Of a stretch of 64,000 nucleotides of DNA, positions 26,500-34,742 are shown in pieces. Below the pieces are notes generated by a model that had not been told where the DNA came from, searched no databases, and saw only the letters and a program-made list of their open reading frames with translations. The stretch's first letter is position 1; each line of letters begins with the position of its first letter. The DNA comes from Yanshouia hominis (GTDB lineage: Bacteria; Bacillota; Clostridia; Oscillospirales; Ruminococcaceae): positions 1 to 64,000 of the forward strand of contig JACRTB010000015.1 in the NCBI GenBank assembly GCA_014385025.1, read 5' to 3'. Position numbers and translations under genes: made by a program.

Positions 26500-26547
26500 G
26501 CATGCAGAGACATCTCGAAATATGAATGATGCAGGAGGGTTTCTATC

Positions 26548-28635
26548 ATGTCCAAAGTACCGGAACTGTTCGGCAGCATGGTGTTTGACGACAGCGTGAT
26601 GCGCACCAAGCTTCCCAAAATCAGCTACAAGGAATTCCGCCGGACCATTGAGGCGGGCGAACCTCTTTCGCTTGAGCTGGCCAATGTGATCGCCAGCGCC
26701 ATGAAGGACTGGGCAGTGGAAAAGGGCATCACCCATTTCACCCACTGGTTCCAGCCGATGACCGGCATCACCGCCGAGAAGCACGACAGCTTCATCTCTC
26801 CGCTCGGGGACGGCAAGGTGATCATGGACTTTTCCGGCAAGGAGCTGATCCGCGGCGAGCCGGACGCCTCTTCCTTCCCCTCGGGCGGCCTGCGCGCCAC
26901 CTTTGAAGCCCGGGGCTACACCGCGTGGGACCCCACCTCCCCCGCCTTCATCAAGGACAACACCCTCTGCATTCCCACCGCCTTCTGCTCCTACGGCGGC
27001 GAGGCGCTCGACAAGAAAACGCCCCTGATGCGCTCGAACGAGGCAATCAACAGGCAGGCGCTCCGAATTCTGAAGCTCTTCGGCACCAGGGCCAAGCGGG
27101 TGTTTGCCACCGTCGGCCCCGAACAGGAGTACTTCCTCATCTCGAAGGAGATGTTTGAGAAGCGCCGCGATCTCGTCTATACCGGACGCACCCTGTTCGG
27201 CGCCAAGTCGCCCAAGGGTCAGGAAATGGATGACCACTACTTCGGCGCAATCGATCCCGCTGTGGCCGCCTACATGAAGGACCTCGACGAGGAGCTTTGG
27301 AAGCTCGGCGTCCTCGCCAAAACCGAACACAAGGAGGTCGCTCCCGCCCAGTATGAGCTGGCCCCGATCTTTTCCGCCGTCAACACCGCGACCGATCACA
27401 ACCAGCTTACGATGGAGCTGATGAAGAAGGTTGCTCTGCGGCACAACATGGTATGCCTGCTGCATGAGAAGCCGTTCGCCGGCATCAACGGTTCGGGCAA
27501 GCACAACAACTGGTCCCTTTCGACCGACACCGGCTTGAATCTTCTCGAGCCCGGCGAATCCCCGCAGGAAAACGCTCAGTTTCTGCTGTTCCTCGCCGCC
27601 GTCATCAAGGCTGTCGATGATTATCAGGACCTGCTGCGGGTTTCGGTTGCCTCCGCCGGCAACGACCACCGCCTCGGCGCGAACGAAGCGCCGCCCGCCA
27701 TCCTCTCGATGTTCTTGGGCGACCAGCTCACCGGAATCCTCGACGCGATTGCAACCGGCAAGCCTTACAACGGCAGCATGGCCGAGGATATGACCATCGG
27801 GGTCAATGTGCTGCCGCGCTTCCCCAAGGATCTGACCGACCGCAACAGGACCTCCCCGTTTGCCTTCACCGGCAACAAGTTTGAATTCCGGATGCCCGGC
27901 TCGACCTTCTCGATCGCGGGGCCGAATTTTGTCCTCAACACCATCGTCGCCGAGGAGCTCTCGCAGTTTGCCGATCTTCTTGAGGGCGCCTCCGACTTCA
28001 CCAAGGCCCTCAACGACCTGATCAAAAAGACGGTGCGCGAGCACCAGCGGATCATCTTCAACGGGGACGGCTACGCCGACGCCTGGCAGGCGGAGGCCGC
28101 CAAGCGCGGGCTCTCGAATCTCAAGAGCACCCCCGAGGCGCTGCCCACTTTCATCAGCCAAAAAAGCATCGCCCTCTTTACCAGGCACGGAGTCCTTTCG
28201 GAAACCGAAATCTTCTCCCGCTACGAGATCACCCTTGAAAATTACTGCAAGACCATCGACATTGAGGCGACCACCATGCTCGACATGGCGCGCAAAAACA
28301 TTCTGCCGGCGGTCATGCGCTATACCCGTTACCTTGCCGAAACGGCAATGGCCAAGAAAACCCTCTCTCCCTCGATCGGCTGCGCGCTGGAGGAGTCGCT
28401 TGTCTCCAAGCTTTCTCTGCGCGCCGCCTGTCTCGACAAGAAGATTGAGGCACTCGACAGCCTGCTCCTCGGCGCAAAGGAACACACCGACCTGCTCGAC
28501 TGCGCGAAGTATCATCACGATTCGATCTTCGCCGCCATGCAGGAGCTGCGCGCGGTGGCCGATGAACTGGAGGCCGCGGTCGATGAGGACGTATGGCCCT
28601 TCCCGACCTACGGCAAAATCCTCTTCTCCATTTGA
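26548..28635 (+). CDS. glnN: Glutamine synthetase, type III
   Basis: A 695-residue type III glutamine synthetase, the large dodecameric form of anaerobes. The N-terminal part ([19 protein letters not shown]), [18 protein letters not shown], the metal-site segment [11 protein letters not shown], the signature [19 protein letters not shown] and the region [18 protein letters not shown] are diagnostic. Length is usual for the type (about 690-730). The ATG at 26548 follows GCAGGAGGG. It is monocistronic, with an attenuating leader upstream and a strong terminator downstream. It probably serves under nitrogen limitation, when the adjacent ANTAR protein would permit read-through. Confidence 0.97.
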   Translation: MSKVPELFGSMVFDDSVMRTKLPKISYKEFRRTIEAGEPLSLELANVIASAMKDWAVEKGITHFTHWFQPMTGITAEKHDSFISPLGDGKVIMDFSGKELIRGEPDASSFPSGGLRATFEARGYTAWDPTSPAFIKDNTLCIPTAFCSYGGEALDKKTPLMRSNEAINRQALRILKLFGTRAKRVFATVGPEQEYFLISKEMFEKRRDLVYTGRTLFGAKSPKGQEMDDHYFGAIDPAVAAYMKDLDEELWKLGVLAKTEHKEVAPAQYELAPIFSAVNTATDHNQLTMELMKKVALRHNMVCLLHEKPFAGINGSGKHNNWSLSTDTGLNLLEPGESPQENAQFLLFLAAVIKAVDDYQDLLRVSVASAGNDHRLGANEAPPAILSMFLGDQLTGILDAIATGKPYNGSMAEDMTIGVNVLPRFPKDLTDRNRTSPFAFTGNKFEFRMPGSTFSIAGPNFVLNTIVAEELSQFADLLEGASDFTKALNDLIKKTVREHQRIIFNGDGYADAWQAEAAKRGLSNLKSTPEALPTFISQKSIALFTRHGVLSETEIFSRYEITLENYCKTIDIEATTMLDMARKNILPAVMRYTRYLAETAMAKKTLSPSIGCALEESLVSKLSLRAACLDKKIEALDSLLLGAKEHTDLLDCAKYHHDSIFAAMQELRAVADELEAAVDEDVWPFPTYGKILFSI

Positions 28636-28689
28636 TTTCTTCCTTCTCCTTTCTTTTTGCTATCTTCCTTTCCCTGTCTGTCTGCATCC

Positions 28690-28723
28690 GAAAAACGCCG
28701 CCCAATCCGGGGCGGCGTTTTTC
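28690..28723 (+). terminator. Terminator of glnN
   Basis: A 14-bp perfect stem (28690-28703 with 28710-28723) whose 3' arm ends in TTTTT. It can work in both directions. The gap 28724-28886 beyond it shows nothing I can name. Confidence 0.9.
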
Positions 28724-28886
28724 GTTGCGCGGCTTCCTTCATCTTATCGCTCAAAAGCGGGCGGCCGTTCCAATGATTGAGTCGCCCCGGCCAAAACGAA
28801 CAATAGACAAAACCTCCCCTTCCGCGCTCAATACCAGCCCGCTCTGGAAGCAGGCTTAAAAATCGCGGCCCGGCGCCTGTCCCGCG

Positions 28887-28930
28887 CAAAAAGGCCGGCT
28901 GAAAAGCGAAACGCTTTTCAGCCGGCCTTG
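28887..28930 (-). terminator. Terminator of trpS
   Basis: Read leftward, an 18-bp perfect stem (AAGGCCGGCTGAAAAGCG and its complement) with a 3-nt loop is followed by TTTTT. Confidence 0.9.
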
Positions 28931-28932
28931 TC

Positions 28933-29028
28933 GGTTCGTTCAATCCGGTCAAGCGGCTTCGGCCCGCGCCGGCAGTGCAAGTCCACGCAATCCGCCCGCC
29001 GGTTCGTTCAGTCTGGCCAACCGGTTTC
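28933..29028. repeat. Direct repeat, 68-bp period, after trpS
   Basis: A 28-bp unit beginning GGTTCGTTCA occurs at 28933-28960 and 29001-29028 with about five mismatches. It lies between the trpS stop codon and its terminator. Confidence 0.65.
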
Positions 29029-29032
29029 ACTC

Positions 29033-30052
29033 TTAAAGGAAAAAGCCGATCTTCTTATAAACCTTGTCCCGGGTGCGCTGGGAAATACGCATCGCCTGTT
29101 CCAGTCCTTCGGCACAGCAGGCGTCGAGATAGGCGCGGTCCCGCATCAGCGCCGCAAACCGCTCGCGGACCGGAGCCAGAACATCGGCTACCGTCTCACC
29201 GACCGCCAGCTTGAAATCACCATAGCCTCTGCCCTCGAACTCGGCGGTAATCTCCTCGTCGCTCTTGCCGGTGAAGGCCGAATAGATGGTCATCAGGTTT
29301 CCGATGCCCTCCTTGCCCTCCGCGCGGCAGATTCCGCTTCCCGAGTCGGTCACCGCGCTCTTAAACTTCTTGATCACCGTATCCTTCGGGTCGAGCACCG
29401 CGACGTAGGACTTGGGATTCGGATCGGATTTGGACATCTTTTTGGTGGGATCGGTCAACGCCATGATCTTTGCCCCCGCCTTGGGGAAGAGGCACTCCGG
29501 CATGGTGAAGAGGTTTCCCAGCACCCCGTTCATCCGCTGGGCGATGTCGCGGGTCAGCTCGACATGCTGCTTCTGGTCGATGCCGACCGGCACATAATCG
29601 GCCTGATACAGCAGGATATCGGCGGCCATCAGGGTGGGGTAGGTGAAAAGCCCGGCGTTGACATTGTCGGCATAGCGGGCCGACTTATCCTTAAACTGGG
29701 TCATGCGGGAAAGCTCGCCGAACTGGGTATAGCAGTTGAGCGCCCACATCAGCTCGGTGTGGTGGGGATTCTGACTCTGCACAAACACGATGCTGCGCTT
29801 GGGGTCAACCCCGCAGGCGAGCAGCATGGCATAGGCCTCAAGGGTGTTTTTGCGCAGGGCGGCGGGCTCCTGCCGCACGGTGGTAGCGTGGAGGTTTGCA
29901 ATCATAAAGACACAGCGGTACTGCTCCTGAATTTCCGCCCAGTTCTTCACCGCGCCGAGGTAGTTGCCGATGGTGATAAGTCCCGAGGGCTGAATGCCCG
30001 AGAGGACGACCTTCTTCTTTTCCGCGGCGGGCGCGGCCATCACTTCACTCAT
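29033..30052 (-). CDS. trpS: Tryptophanyl-tRNA synthetase
   Basis: A 339-residue class Ic aminoacyl-tRNA synthetase charging tRNA-Trp. The family start KKKVVLSGIQPSGLITIGNYLGAVKNW contains the HIGH-equivalent segment, YVPVGIDQKQHVELTRDIA follows, and the KMSKS loop is KKMSKSDPNPKS. I chose the ATG at 30052, nine bases after GGAAGG. A TTG three codons earlier is less likely. It lies 24 bp after the aminotransferase gene and is probably co-transcribed with it. I see no T-box leader. Confidence 0.95.
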   Translation of the reverse strand: MSEVMAAPAAEKKKVVLSGIQPSGLITIGNYLGAVKNWAEIQEQYRCVFMIANLHATTVRQEPAALRKNTLEAYAMLLACGVDPKRSIVFVQSQNPHHTELMWALNCYTQFGELSRMTQFKDKSARYADNVNAGLFTYPTLMAADILLYQADYVPVGIDQKQHVELTRDIAQRMNGVLGNLFTMPECLFPKAGAKIMALTDPTKKMSKSDPNPKSYVAVLDPKDTVIKKFKSAVTDSGSGICRAEGKEGIGNLMTIYSAFTGKSDEEITAEFEGRGYGDFKLAVGETVADVLAPVRERFAALMRDRAYLDACCAEGLEQAMRISQRTRDKVYKKIGFFL

Positions 30053-30076
30053 TAAAATCAACCTTCCTTCCGGGAT

Positions 30077-31270
30077 CTATCGCGACATCCACTCGTGGGT
30101 CAGCCTGCCCAGAATATCGATTCCCCTGACGATGTTCTCATCCGACGGCGAGGAGTAGTTCATGCGGAAGCCGTTGTGGGTTCCGCCCTCGTCGGCGGCA
30201 AACGCAATGCCGGGCACGCAGGCGACCCCGCGCTTGATCCCCTCGGCCACAAAGGGGTAGGAATCCATCCCCTCGGGCAGGAAGGCCATGACGAAAAGCC
30301 CGCCCTCGGGACGGTTGAAGCGCACATCGGGATGGAATTTCTTCTCCATCTCACCGAGCATCAGGTCACACTTGTGCCGGTAGAGGGCACAGGTCTTTTC
30401 GATGTGGCCCTTATAGTCGCATTTGGTCATGTATTCATTGCAGATATACTGGAACAGGGTGGTCGAATGAACGTCGGTGCACTGCTTGGCGACGGTGACG
30501 CGGGCGGTCAGCGCCTTGTCAAAGGCAAGGAAGCCGAGCCGGAAGGCCGGCGCCATCGTCTTGGAAAAGCTGCCCGCATAGAGCACCCGTCCGTCGGTAT
30601 CAAAGGACTTGATCGGATCAATGTGCTCGCCCGCAAACCGGATCTCCCCATAGGGGTTGTCCTCAAAGATGCAGACGTCATACTTCTTCGCCAGCTCGTA
30701 GATCTTTTGGCGCTTTTCGGCGCTGGTGGTGAAGCCGGTCGGATTCTGGAAGCTCGAAATGATATAGAGCAGCCGCACCTTCTTCTGCTCCCGCAGGGCC
30801 TTTTCAAGGGCCTCGAGGTTCATTCCGTCCGGCTCCATCGGGATGCCGCAGAGCTTCGCTCCGTAGGAGCGGAAGGTGTTGAGACAGCCGACGAAGGAAG
30901 GTTCCTCCACCAGCACGGTGTCCCCCTCGTTGACCAGCACCTTGGTAATGAGGTCGGCGCACTGCTGTCCGCCTGACACGATGAACAGCTCGTTCTTCTC
31001 AAAGGAGATGTGCTCCACCGCCTCAAGATGCTTCTTCATCGTCTCGCGCAGAGGCGGATAGCCCTCGGAAAGGCCGTACTGAAGCACCGAAGCGGGGCTG
31101 TTGGCCAGCACATCGGCGGTAATCCGCGCGATCTCCCCGGTCGGGAAGGTGTCGGGCGAGGGATTCCCGCCTCCAAACGCGATCATATTCGGGTCGGCCG
31201 CGAGCTTGAACAGCTCCCGGATCATCGAGCCCTGTACCCCGGCGATCCGGTCTGCAATATGGTATTCCAT
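30077..31270 (-). CDS. PLP-dependent aminotransferase, class I/II (2-aminoadipate/aromatic type)
   Basis: A 397-residue fold-type I aminotransferase. Typical parts are MIAFGGGNPSPDTFP, LQYGLSEGYPPLRE, SSFQNPTGFTTSAEKRQKIYEL, CIFEDNPYGEIRF and the PLP-lysine segment YAGSFSKTMAPAFRLGFL. This pattern resembles the LysN/aromatic aminotransferase branch related to MocR proteins, without the DNA-binding domain. The substrate cannot be fixed from sequence; an aromatic or branched amino acid is plausible next to trpS. The ATG at 31270 follows GGAGGATTT. Confidence 0.88.
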   Translation of the reverse strand: MEYHIADRIAGVQGSMIRELFKLAADPNMIAFGGGNPSPDTFPTGEIARITADVLANSPASVLQYGLSEGYPPLRETMKKHLEAVEHISFEKNELFIVSGGQQCADLITKVLVNEGDTVLVEEPSFVGCLNTFRSYGAKLCGIPMEPDGMNLEALEKALREQKKVRLLYIISSFQNPTGFTTSAEKRQKIYELAKKYDVCIFEDNPYGEIRFAGEHIDPIKSFDTDGRVLYAGSFSKTMAPAFRLGFLAFDKALTARVTVAKQCTDVHSTTLFQYICNEYMTKCDYKGHIEKTCALYRHKCDLMLGEMEKKFHPDVRFNRPEGGLFVMAFLPEGMDSYPFVAEGIKRGVACVPGIAFAADEGGTHNGFRMNYSSPSDENIVRGIDILGRLTHEWMSR

Positions 31271-31361
31271 GATAAAATCCTCCTTCAGGCTTACATATCA
31301 CCGGCGCCCGGCACGCAAACGGAAAACGGCCCGCTCCGGCTCTGTTTTTCACAATGGACTT

Positions 31362-31367
31362 ATTATA
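31362..31367 (-). promoter_or_regulatory. Extended -10 promoter of the aminotransferase-trpS unit
   Basis: A perfect TATAAT on the minus strand preceded by TGC (extended -10). No good -35 is seen at the usual spacing. Confidence 0.5.
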
Positions 31368-31428
31368 GCACCCATTTGGCTTCAAGTCCATGACGGCAGG
31401 ATATTTTTCCGCATTCCCCCGCTCTTTC

Positions 31429-31457
31429 TTGACATCGCCCTCCGGCTATTGTAAAAT
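31429..31457 (+). promoter_or_regulatory. Promoter of tRNA-Leu
   Basis: Perfect -35 TTGACA (31429-31434), 17-bp spacer and -10 TAAAAT (31452-31457), 14 bp before the tRNA. Confidence 0.9.
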
Positions 31458-31471
31458 AAGAGGACGCAAAT

Positions 31472-31558
31472 GCCGCTGTGGCGGAATTGGCAGACGCAAG
31501 GGACTTAAAATCCCTCGCTGGCAACAGCGTACCGGTTCGATCCCGGTCAGCGGCACCA
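31472..31558 (+). tRNA. tRNA-Leu (anticodon TAA)
   Basis: An 87-nt class II tRNA with a perfect 7-bp acceptor stem (GCCGCTG with CAGCGGC). The anticodon stem AGGGA/TCCCT encloses loop CTTAAAA (anticodon TAA). A long variable arm, T loop TTCGATC and an encoded CCA end are present. Confidence 0.95.
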
Positions 31559-31631
31559 TTTGTGTTCGCATTGGACGGCCTTTTGGCATACAATGCGCAT
31601 TTTACAAAAAACCACGGGGGGTGGGCAACAG

Positions 31632-31856
31632 ATGCAAAAGGTGGTTTATATCAGCAACAGCCGGGATTTTACGGAACAAAACGATGTGAATGACAATCAA
31701 TATCTGGCCCGCATCAACAAATTGCTGGAAGAGGGCTGGGTCATTTCACAGCTGAACCCGTACACTGTGGATGTTGATCCAAAGCTTGAAGGTTATCTCC
31801 ACAAGGAAACCTTTGTGTCATTTGTTGTTCTTGAAAAGCCTGAAGAAAAAGAATAA
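31632..31856 (+). CDS. Small hypothetical protein (74 aa)
   Basis: A 74-residue, probably cytosolic protein with a beta-start (MQKVVYISNS), a central LARINKLLEEGWVISQLNPY and an acidic end. The ATG at 31632 follows GGGGTGGG, and a terminator overlaps its end. It may be read through from the tRNA-Leu promoter, since no terminator separates the two. The GWVISQ pattern is reminiscent of small sporulation-era or DUF4177-like proteins, but I cannot assign a family. It looks real by its ribosome binding site and position. Confidence 0.65.
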   Translation: MQKVVYISNSRDFTEQNDVNDNQYLARINKLLEEGWVISQLNPYTVDVDPKLEGYLHKETFVSFVVLEKPEEKE

Positions 31857-31876
31857 AAGGCTTTTCCTGCTTTTTT
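31834..31876 (+). terminator. Terminator overlapping the 3' end of the 74-aa gene
   Basis: AAAAGCCT (31834-31841) pairs with AGGCTTTT (31858-31865), followed by a further T-rich stretch. The 16-nt loop contains the stop codon. Confidence 0.6.
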
Positions 31877-31948
31877 GAGCGCCGGCATACCCGCGTCGTT
31901 TTCCCATGGCCGCGTTCTCCCGCCGCAGCCGGCTTTTTACGGCCGCAC

Positions 31949-32200
31949 CGGGCGTCTCTTTGATTTCCGGCGGATCTTCGCAAGCCCGGCACGTGTTTCG
32001 CGTGCGGGGCTTTTGTTTTGTCGGCACCTCGCTGTTCGCGCCGGGCATCTCTTTTATATCCGGCGGATCTTCGCAAGCCCGGCACGTGTTTCGCGTGCGG
32101 GGCTTTTGTTTTGTCGGCACCTCGCTGTTCGCGCCGGGCATCTCTTTTATATCCGGCGGATCTTCGCAAGCCCCGCGTGTGTTTCGCGCGCGGGGCTTTT
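31949..32200 (+). repeat. Three tandem 93-bp units, each with an intrinsic terminator
   Basis: The segment GGCGGATCTTCGCAAGCCC recurs at 31969, 32062 and 32155, exactly 93 bp apart. Copies one and two are almost identical over the whole unit. Each holds a hairpin, with arms near AAGCCC...GGGCTT, followed by a T-rich tract. In the third copy the arms differ but stay paired and the T-run is longer (TTTTTT). No gene is evident in 31857-32352 apart from this array and the following promoter. Confidence 0.9.
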
Positions 32201-32283
32201 TTGCTGCACTTCCCCTGGGGGCGTGTCGGCGGCACGCCGCGGCTGAAGCGGCAATTGGGCCGCAAACCGCCGTTCCCCGTCGT

Positions 32284-32313
32284 TTGACAGGGTAAAACGG
32301 AACATGATATCAT
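32284..32313 (+). promoter_or_regulatory. Promoter of the GH5-like lipoprotein gene
   Basis: Perfect -35 TTGACA (32284-32289), 18-bp spacer and -10 TATCAT (32308-32313), 39 bp before the start codon. Confidence 0.75.
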
Positions 32314-32352
32314 TAAAAATATTGTTTTCAAACGACGTACAAGGAGAAAGCC

Positions 32353-33603
32353 ATGCAAAAAATTGTTTCCCTTCTTTTAGCGGCTGCCGTTTTCAGCGTT
32401 TTCTTGTCAGGCTGTTTGCCGGAAGCACCGGGTTCCGGTTCCTCCGCCTCCTTTTCAGACGAGCGTCCGGGCGCCGCGGCCGGGGAATCCGGCGCCCCGC
32501 AGAAAAGCGCGGAAGCCACCGTCTCAAGCCCGGAGGAAAGCAGTGCCGCTCCAAATACGCAGCGGGAGCCGGAGGCCGGCGCGCCGGATCCGTCCTCATC
32601 CGTTCTGCCGTCCGGCTCTTCCTCTGAGCCGGAACCCCAGACGGAACAGCCGCGGGAAGCGAACCCTCAGACGGAACCCCAGACGGAGCCGGAAGCCGTC
32701 GCCGGAGAACAGCCCATCTCCCCCTGGACCTATCAGAAGCTGTTGGGGAAGGGAATGGACGTGGACTGGTCGAAAACAAATCAGGGGCGCAAATACTACA
32801 ACGCCCAGGCCGCGGAGGATTTTGCGGCGGCAGGCGTTTCCCACGTCCGGATCCGCATCGCGGATTTGGCCTCCGGCGATCTTTTGGAAGGGCTTGACCG
32901 GCAGATTGCGGACTGTCTCGAGCATGGACTTCTCCCGGTAATTGCTTATCAGGCGGACGATTTCAAAAACGACCCCGACGAAAAAAACGTTCAAAAGGTG
33001 GTGGACTGGTGGTCAAAGGTGGCCAGGCGATACCAGGACACCTCCTATCTGTTGTCCTTTGATCTGCTGATCGAGGCCACCGACGCGCTGAATAAACAGC
33101 CCGAGGCTCTCAATGAGCTTTACGAGAAGCTTGTCACCGAAATCCGAAAGACCAATCCCGAACGGATCATCATGATTTCCCCCCGGCTGCGCTCGGATGC
33201 CGCTTATCTGCATGAGCTGGAAATTCCCAGCGCGCACAACGGCTATCTGATGGCGGAATGGCATTTTTACGCTTCCGGTCCCAGCAAAACAAACGACCGC
33301 AAGCTCTGGACAACCGGCAGCGACCATGAGCGCTCCCTGATTGATGAAAAGATTGCGCTGGCCCTCGCATGGCAGAAGGAAACCGGAATCCCCACGTGGG
33401 TCGGCGCATGGATGCCGGGAAACTACAACGATGGAAACGATTACACCATCGAAGAACAGGTGGCGTTTGCCAGCTATATGACGCGGCAGCTGACGGCTGC
33501 CGGCATCCCCTTTTCCGTAAACTCCGACACAAAATTTTATGACCGCAAAGCAAACGAATGGATTCCCGAAATGGAACCCGTTTTTAACTGCATTTATCAT
33601 TGA
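32353..33603 (+). CDS. Lipoprotein with a glycoside hydrolase family 5-like (cellulase-fold) domain
   Basis: A 416-residue secreted lipoprotein. The signal ends in the lipobox LSGC (Cys 21). Residues of about 22-120 are a Ser/Pro/Glu-rich linker, and about 121-416 form a TIM-barrel domain resembling GH5 enzymes. Matching elements are SHVRIRIAD, YLLSFDLLIEATD with Glu 241 where the acid/base Glu sits, RIIMISP, and AEWHFYA with the His-x-Tyr pair. At the strand that normally ends in G-E-F/W-G, the sequence is WVGAWMPG, so Ala 352 replaces the usual nucleophile Glu. Activity as a normal GH5 glycosidase is therefore doubtful. Polysaccharide binding or another chemistry is possible. RBS is AAGGAGAA. 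Confidence 0.78.
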   Translation: MQKIVSLLLAAAVFSVFLSGCLPEAPGSGSSASFSDERPGAAAGESGAPQKSAEATVSSPEESSAAPNTQREPEAGAPDPSSSVLPSGSSSEPEPQTEQPREANPQTEPQTEPEAVAGEQPISPWTYQKLLGKGMDVDWSKTNQGRKYYNAQAAEDFAAAGVSHVRIRIADLASGDLLEGLDRQIADCLEHGLLPVIAYQADDFKNDPDEKNVQKVVDWWSKVARRYQDTSYLLSFDLLIEATDALNKQPEALNELYEKLVTEIRKTNPERIIMISPRLRSDAAYLHELEIPSAHNGYLMAEWHFYASGPSKTNDRKLWTTGSDHERSLIDEKIALALAWQKETGIPTWVGAWMPGNYNDGNDYTIEEQVAFASYMTRQLTAAGIPFSVNSDTKFYDRKANEWIPEMEPVFNCIYH

Positions 33604-33619
33604 CCGTATATTCCGAAAT

Positions 33620-33665
33620 CCGCGGGAACCGGGGAAACATGTGCTTCCGGTTCCCGCGGTTGTTT
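33620..33665 (+). terminator. Terminator after the GH5-like gene
   Basis: A perfect 13-bp stem (33620-33632 with 33647-33659) is followed by TTGTTTT. The weak T-run overlaps the next promoter's -35. Confidence 0.65.
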
Positions 33666-33688
33666 TGCCGCCGCGGCTGTGCTATGAT
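33660..33688 (+). promoter_or_regulatory. Promoter of the HAD hydrolase gene
   Basis: -35 TTGTTT (33660-33665), 17-bp spacer and an extended -10 TGCTATGAT (-10 at 33683-33688). Confidence 0.65.
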
Positions 33689-33717
33689 GGATGCATTCCC
33701 AACTCAAGGAGGTATTT

Positions 33718-34377
33718 ATGAAGGCAGCAATCTTCGATCTCGACGGCACCATCCTCAACTCCATGGGGATGTGGCGCCGGTTGGAGCAAAACTTTCTGAC
33801 CGGGCTGGGCATCGAGCCGTCCGACTGGATTTTCCGCCGGATGGACACCCTCGGACTGCACGGCTCGGCAGGCTGGCTGATCGGGGAATTTCATCTCGAT
33901 AAGAAGGAACAGGAGCTTTGGGACTTCTGCGACCGCCTGGCGCTCGACGCATATCTGAAGACGGTTTCCCCCAAGCGTGGGGTGGAACGGGTGCTCCGGG
34001 GGCTGCGCGCCCATGGAATCGGCACCTCTCTCGCCACCTTGACCGCCCACAAGCTGGTGGACCCGGTGCTGAAGGCCAAGGGCATCTTCCCCCTGCTCGA
34101 CCATATCCTGACGGTGGAGGATGTGGGCGGCGTCAAAAAGGACCGCCCCGACCTCTTTTTGAAGGCCGCCGCACTGCTCAGAGCGGCGCCGGAGGAAACG
34201 GTCGTCTTTGAGGATTCCCTCTATGCCATCCGCACCGCCGCCGCCGCGGGCTTTCCGGTCTGGGCGGTGGCTGATCCCTCCGCCGCGCAGGATGAACCGG
34301 AGATCCGACGGCTTTCCGCGCGCTATCTCGAGAGCTGGGAGGAGCTGGCCTCCGAGCTCGAGACCCAAACGGTTTAA
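33718..34377 (+). CDS. HAD-superfamily hydrolase (beta-phosphoglucomutase/phosphatase type)
   Basis: A 219-residue cytoplasmic HAD phosphatase of subfamily IA. Motif I is FDLDGTILNS (residues 6-15), followed by a helical cap. Motif II is SLATLTAHK, the motif III Lys lies in GGVKKDRPD, and motif IV is VVFEDSLYAIRTAAAAGFPV. This pattern fits sugar-phosphate phosphatases or phosphoglucomutases. The substrate is not deducible. The ATG at 33718 follows AAGGAGG at 5 nt, and an ATG at 33691 lies upstream of that site. It is monocistronic. Confidence 0.88.
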   Translation: MKAAIFDLDGTILNSMGMWRRLEQNFLTGLGIEPSDWIFRRMDTLGLHGSAGWLIGEFHLDKKEQELWDFCDRLALDAYLKTVSPKRGVERVLRGLRAHGIGTSLATLTAHKLVDPVLKAKGIFPLLDHILTVEDVGGVKKDRPDLFLKAAALLRAAPEETVVFEDSLYAIRTAAAAGFPVWAVADPSAAQDEPEIRRLSARYLESWEELASELETQTV

Positions 34378-34649
34378 ACCGGCCGCATTCGTCCTCGCCC
34401 CTGCCGCAAAAGTCCGCCGAAGCGATCCCGGCGGGTCTTTTCACCGGCCTGCTTCCGCCACAGGAAAAACGCGCCCGACATGCCGGCCGGTCTATGTCAA
34501 AGCGGTACGGGATGCTCCGGTACATGATCCGACGCAAGGCCCTCCGGCTCGGGAGCTCTGATGTGCGGCCTTTCGGTACGAGTGCCCCGGCACGGGTTGT
34601 CCCGGCACCGGGTTCTCTGGCGCGGGGCCTTTTCAAGCCGGGGGCACAC

Positions 34650-34742
34650 GCCCTCATCCGCCTTTCGCGCGGCAGTCCTCTCCGGCACAGCCTGCTTTCT
34701 CCTCTCAGGGCGGTTCATCTGCCCTCATCCGCCTTTTGTCCG
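34650..34742. repeat. Direct repeat, 71-bp period
   Basis: GCCCTCATCCGCCTTT occurs at 34650 and again at 34721, with weaker similarity around both. The second copy overlaps the 3' end of the leftward hypothetical gene. The rest of the gap 34378-34724 is GC-rich and shows no gene, promoter or clear terminator. Confidence 0.55.

Noticed and set aside
30053..31361. T-box leader for trpS
   Set aside because: trpS is second in its unit with a 24-bp gap. The 90-nt leader of the first gene shows no T-box sequence or specifier hairpin.
31949..32200. CRISPR-like array
   Set aside because: Units are contiguous 93-bp repeats without unique spacers, and no cas genes are near.
31741..32358. A 205-residue minus-strand frame with a 31-residue repeated unit
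   Set aside because: It arises because the 93-bp terminator repeat is a multiple of three and stays open by chance. It runs antisense over the 74-aa gene, has no ribosome binding site and is made of terminator hairpins.
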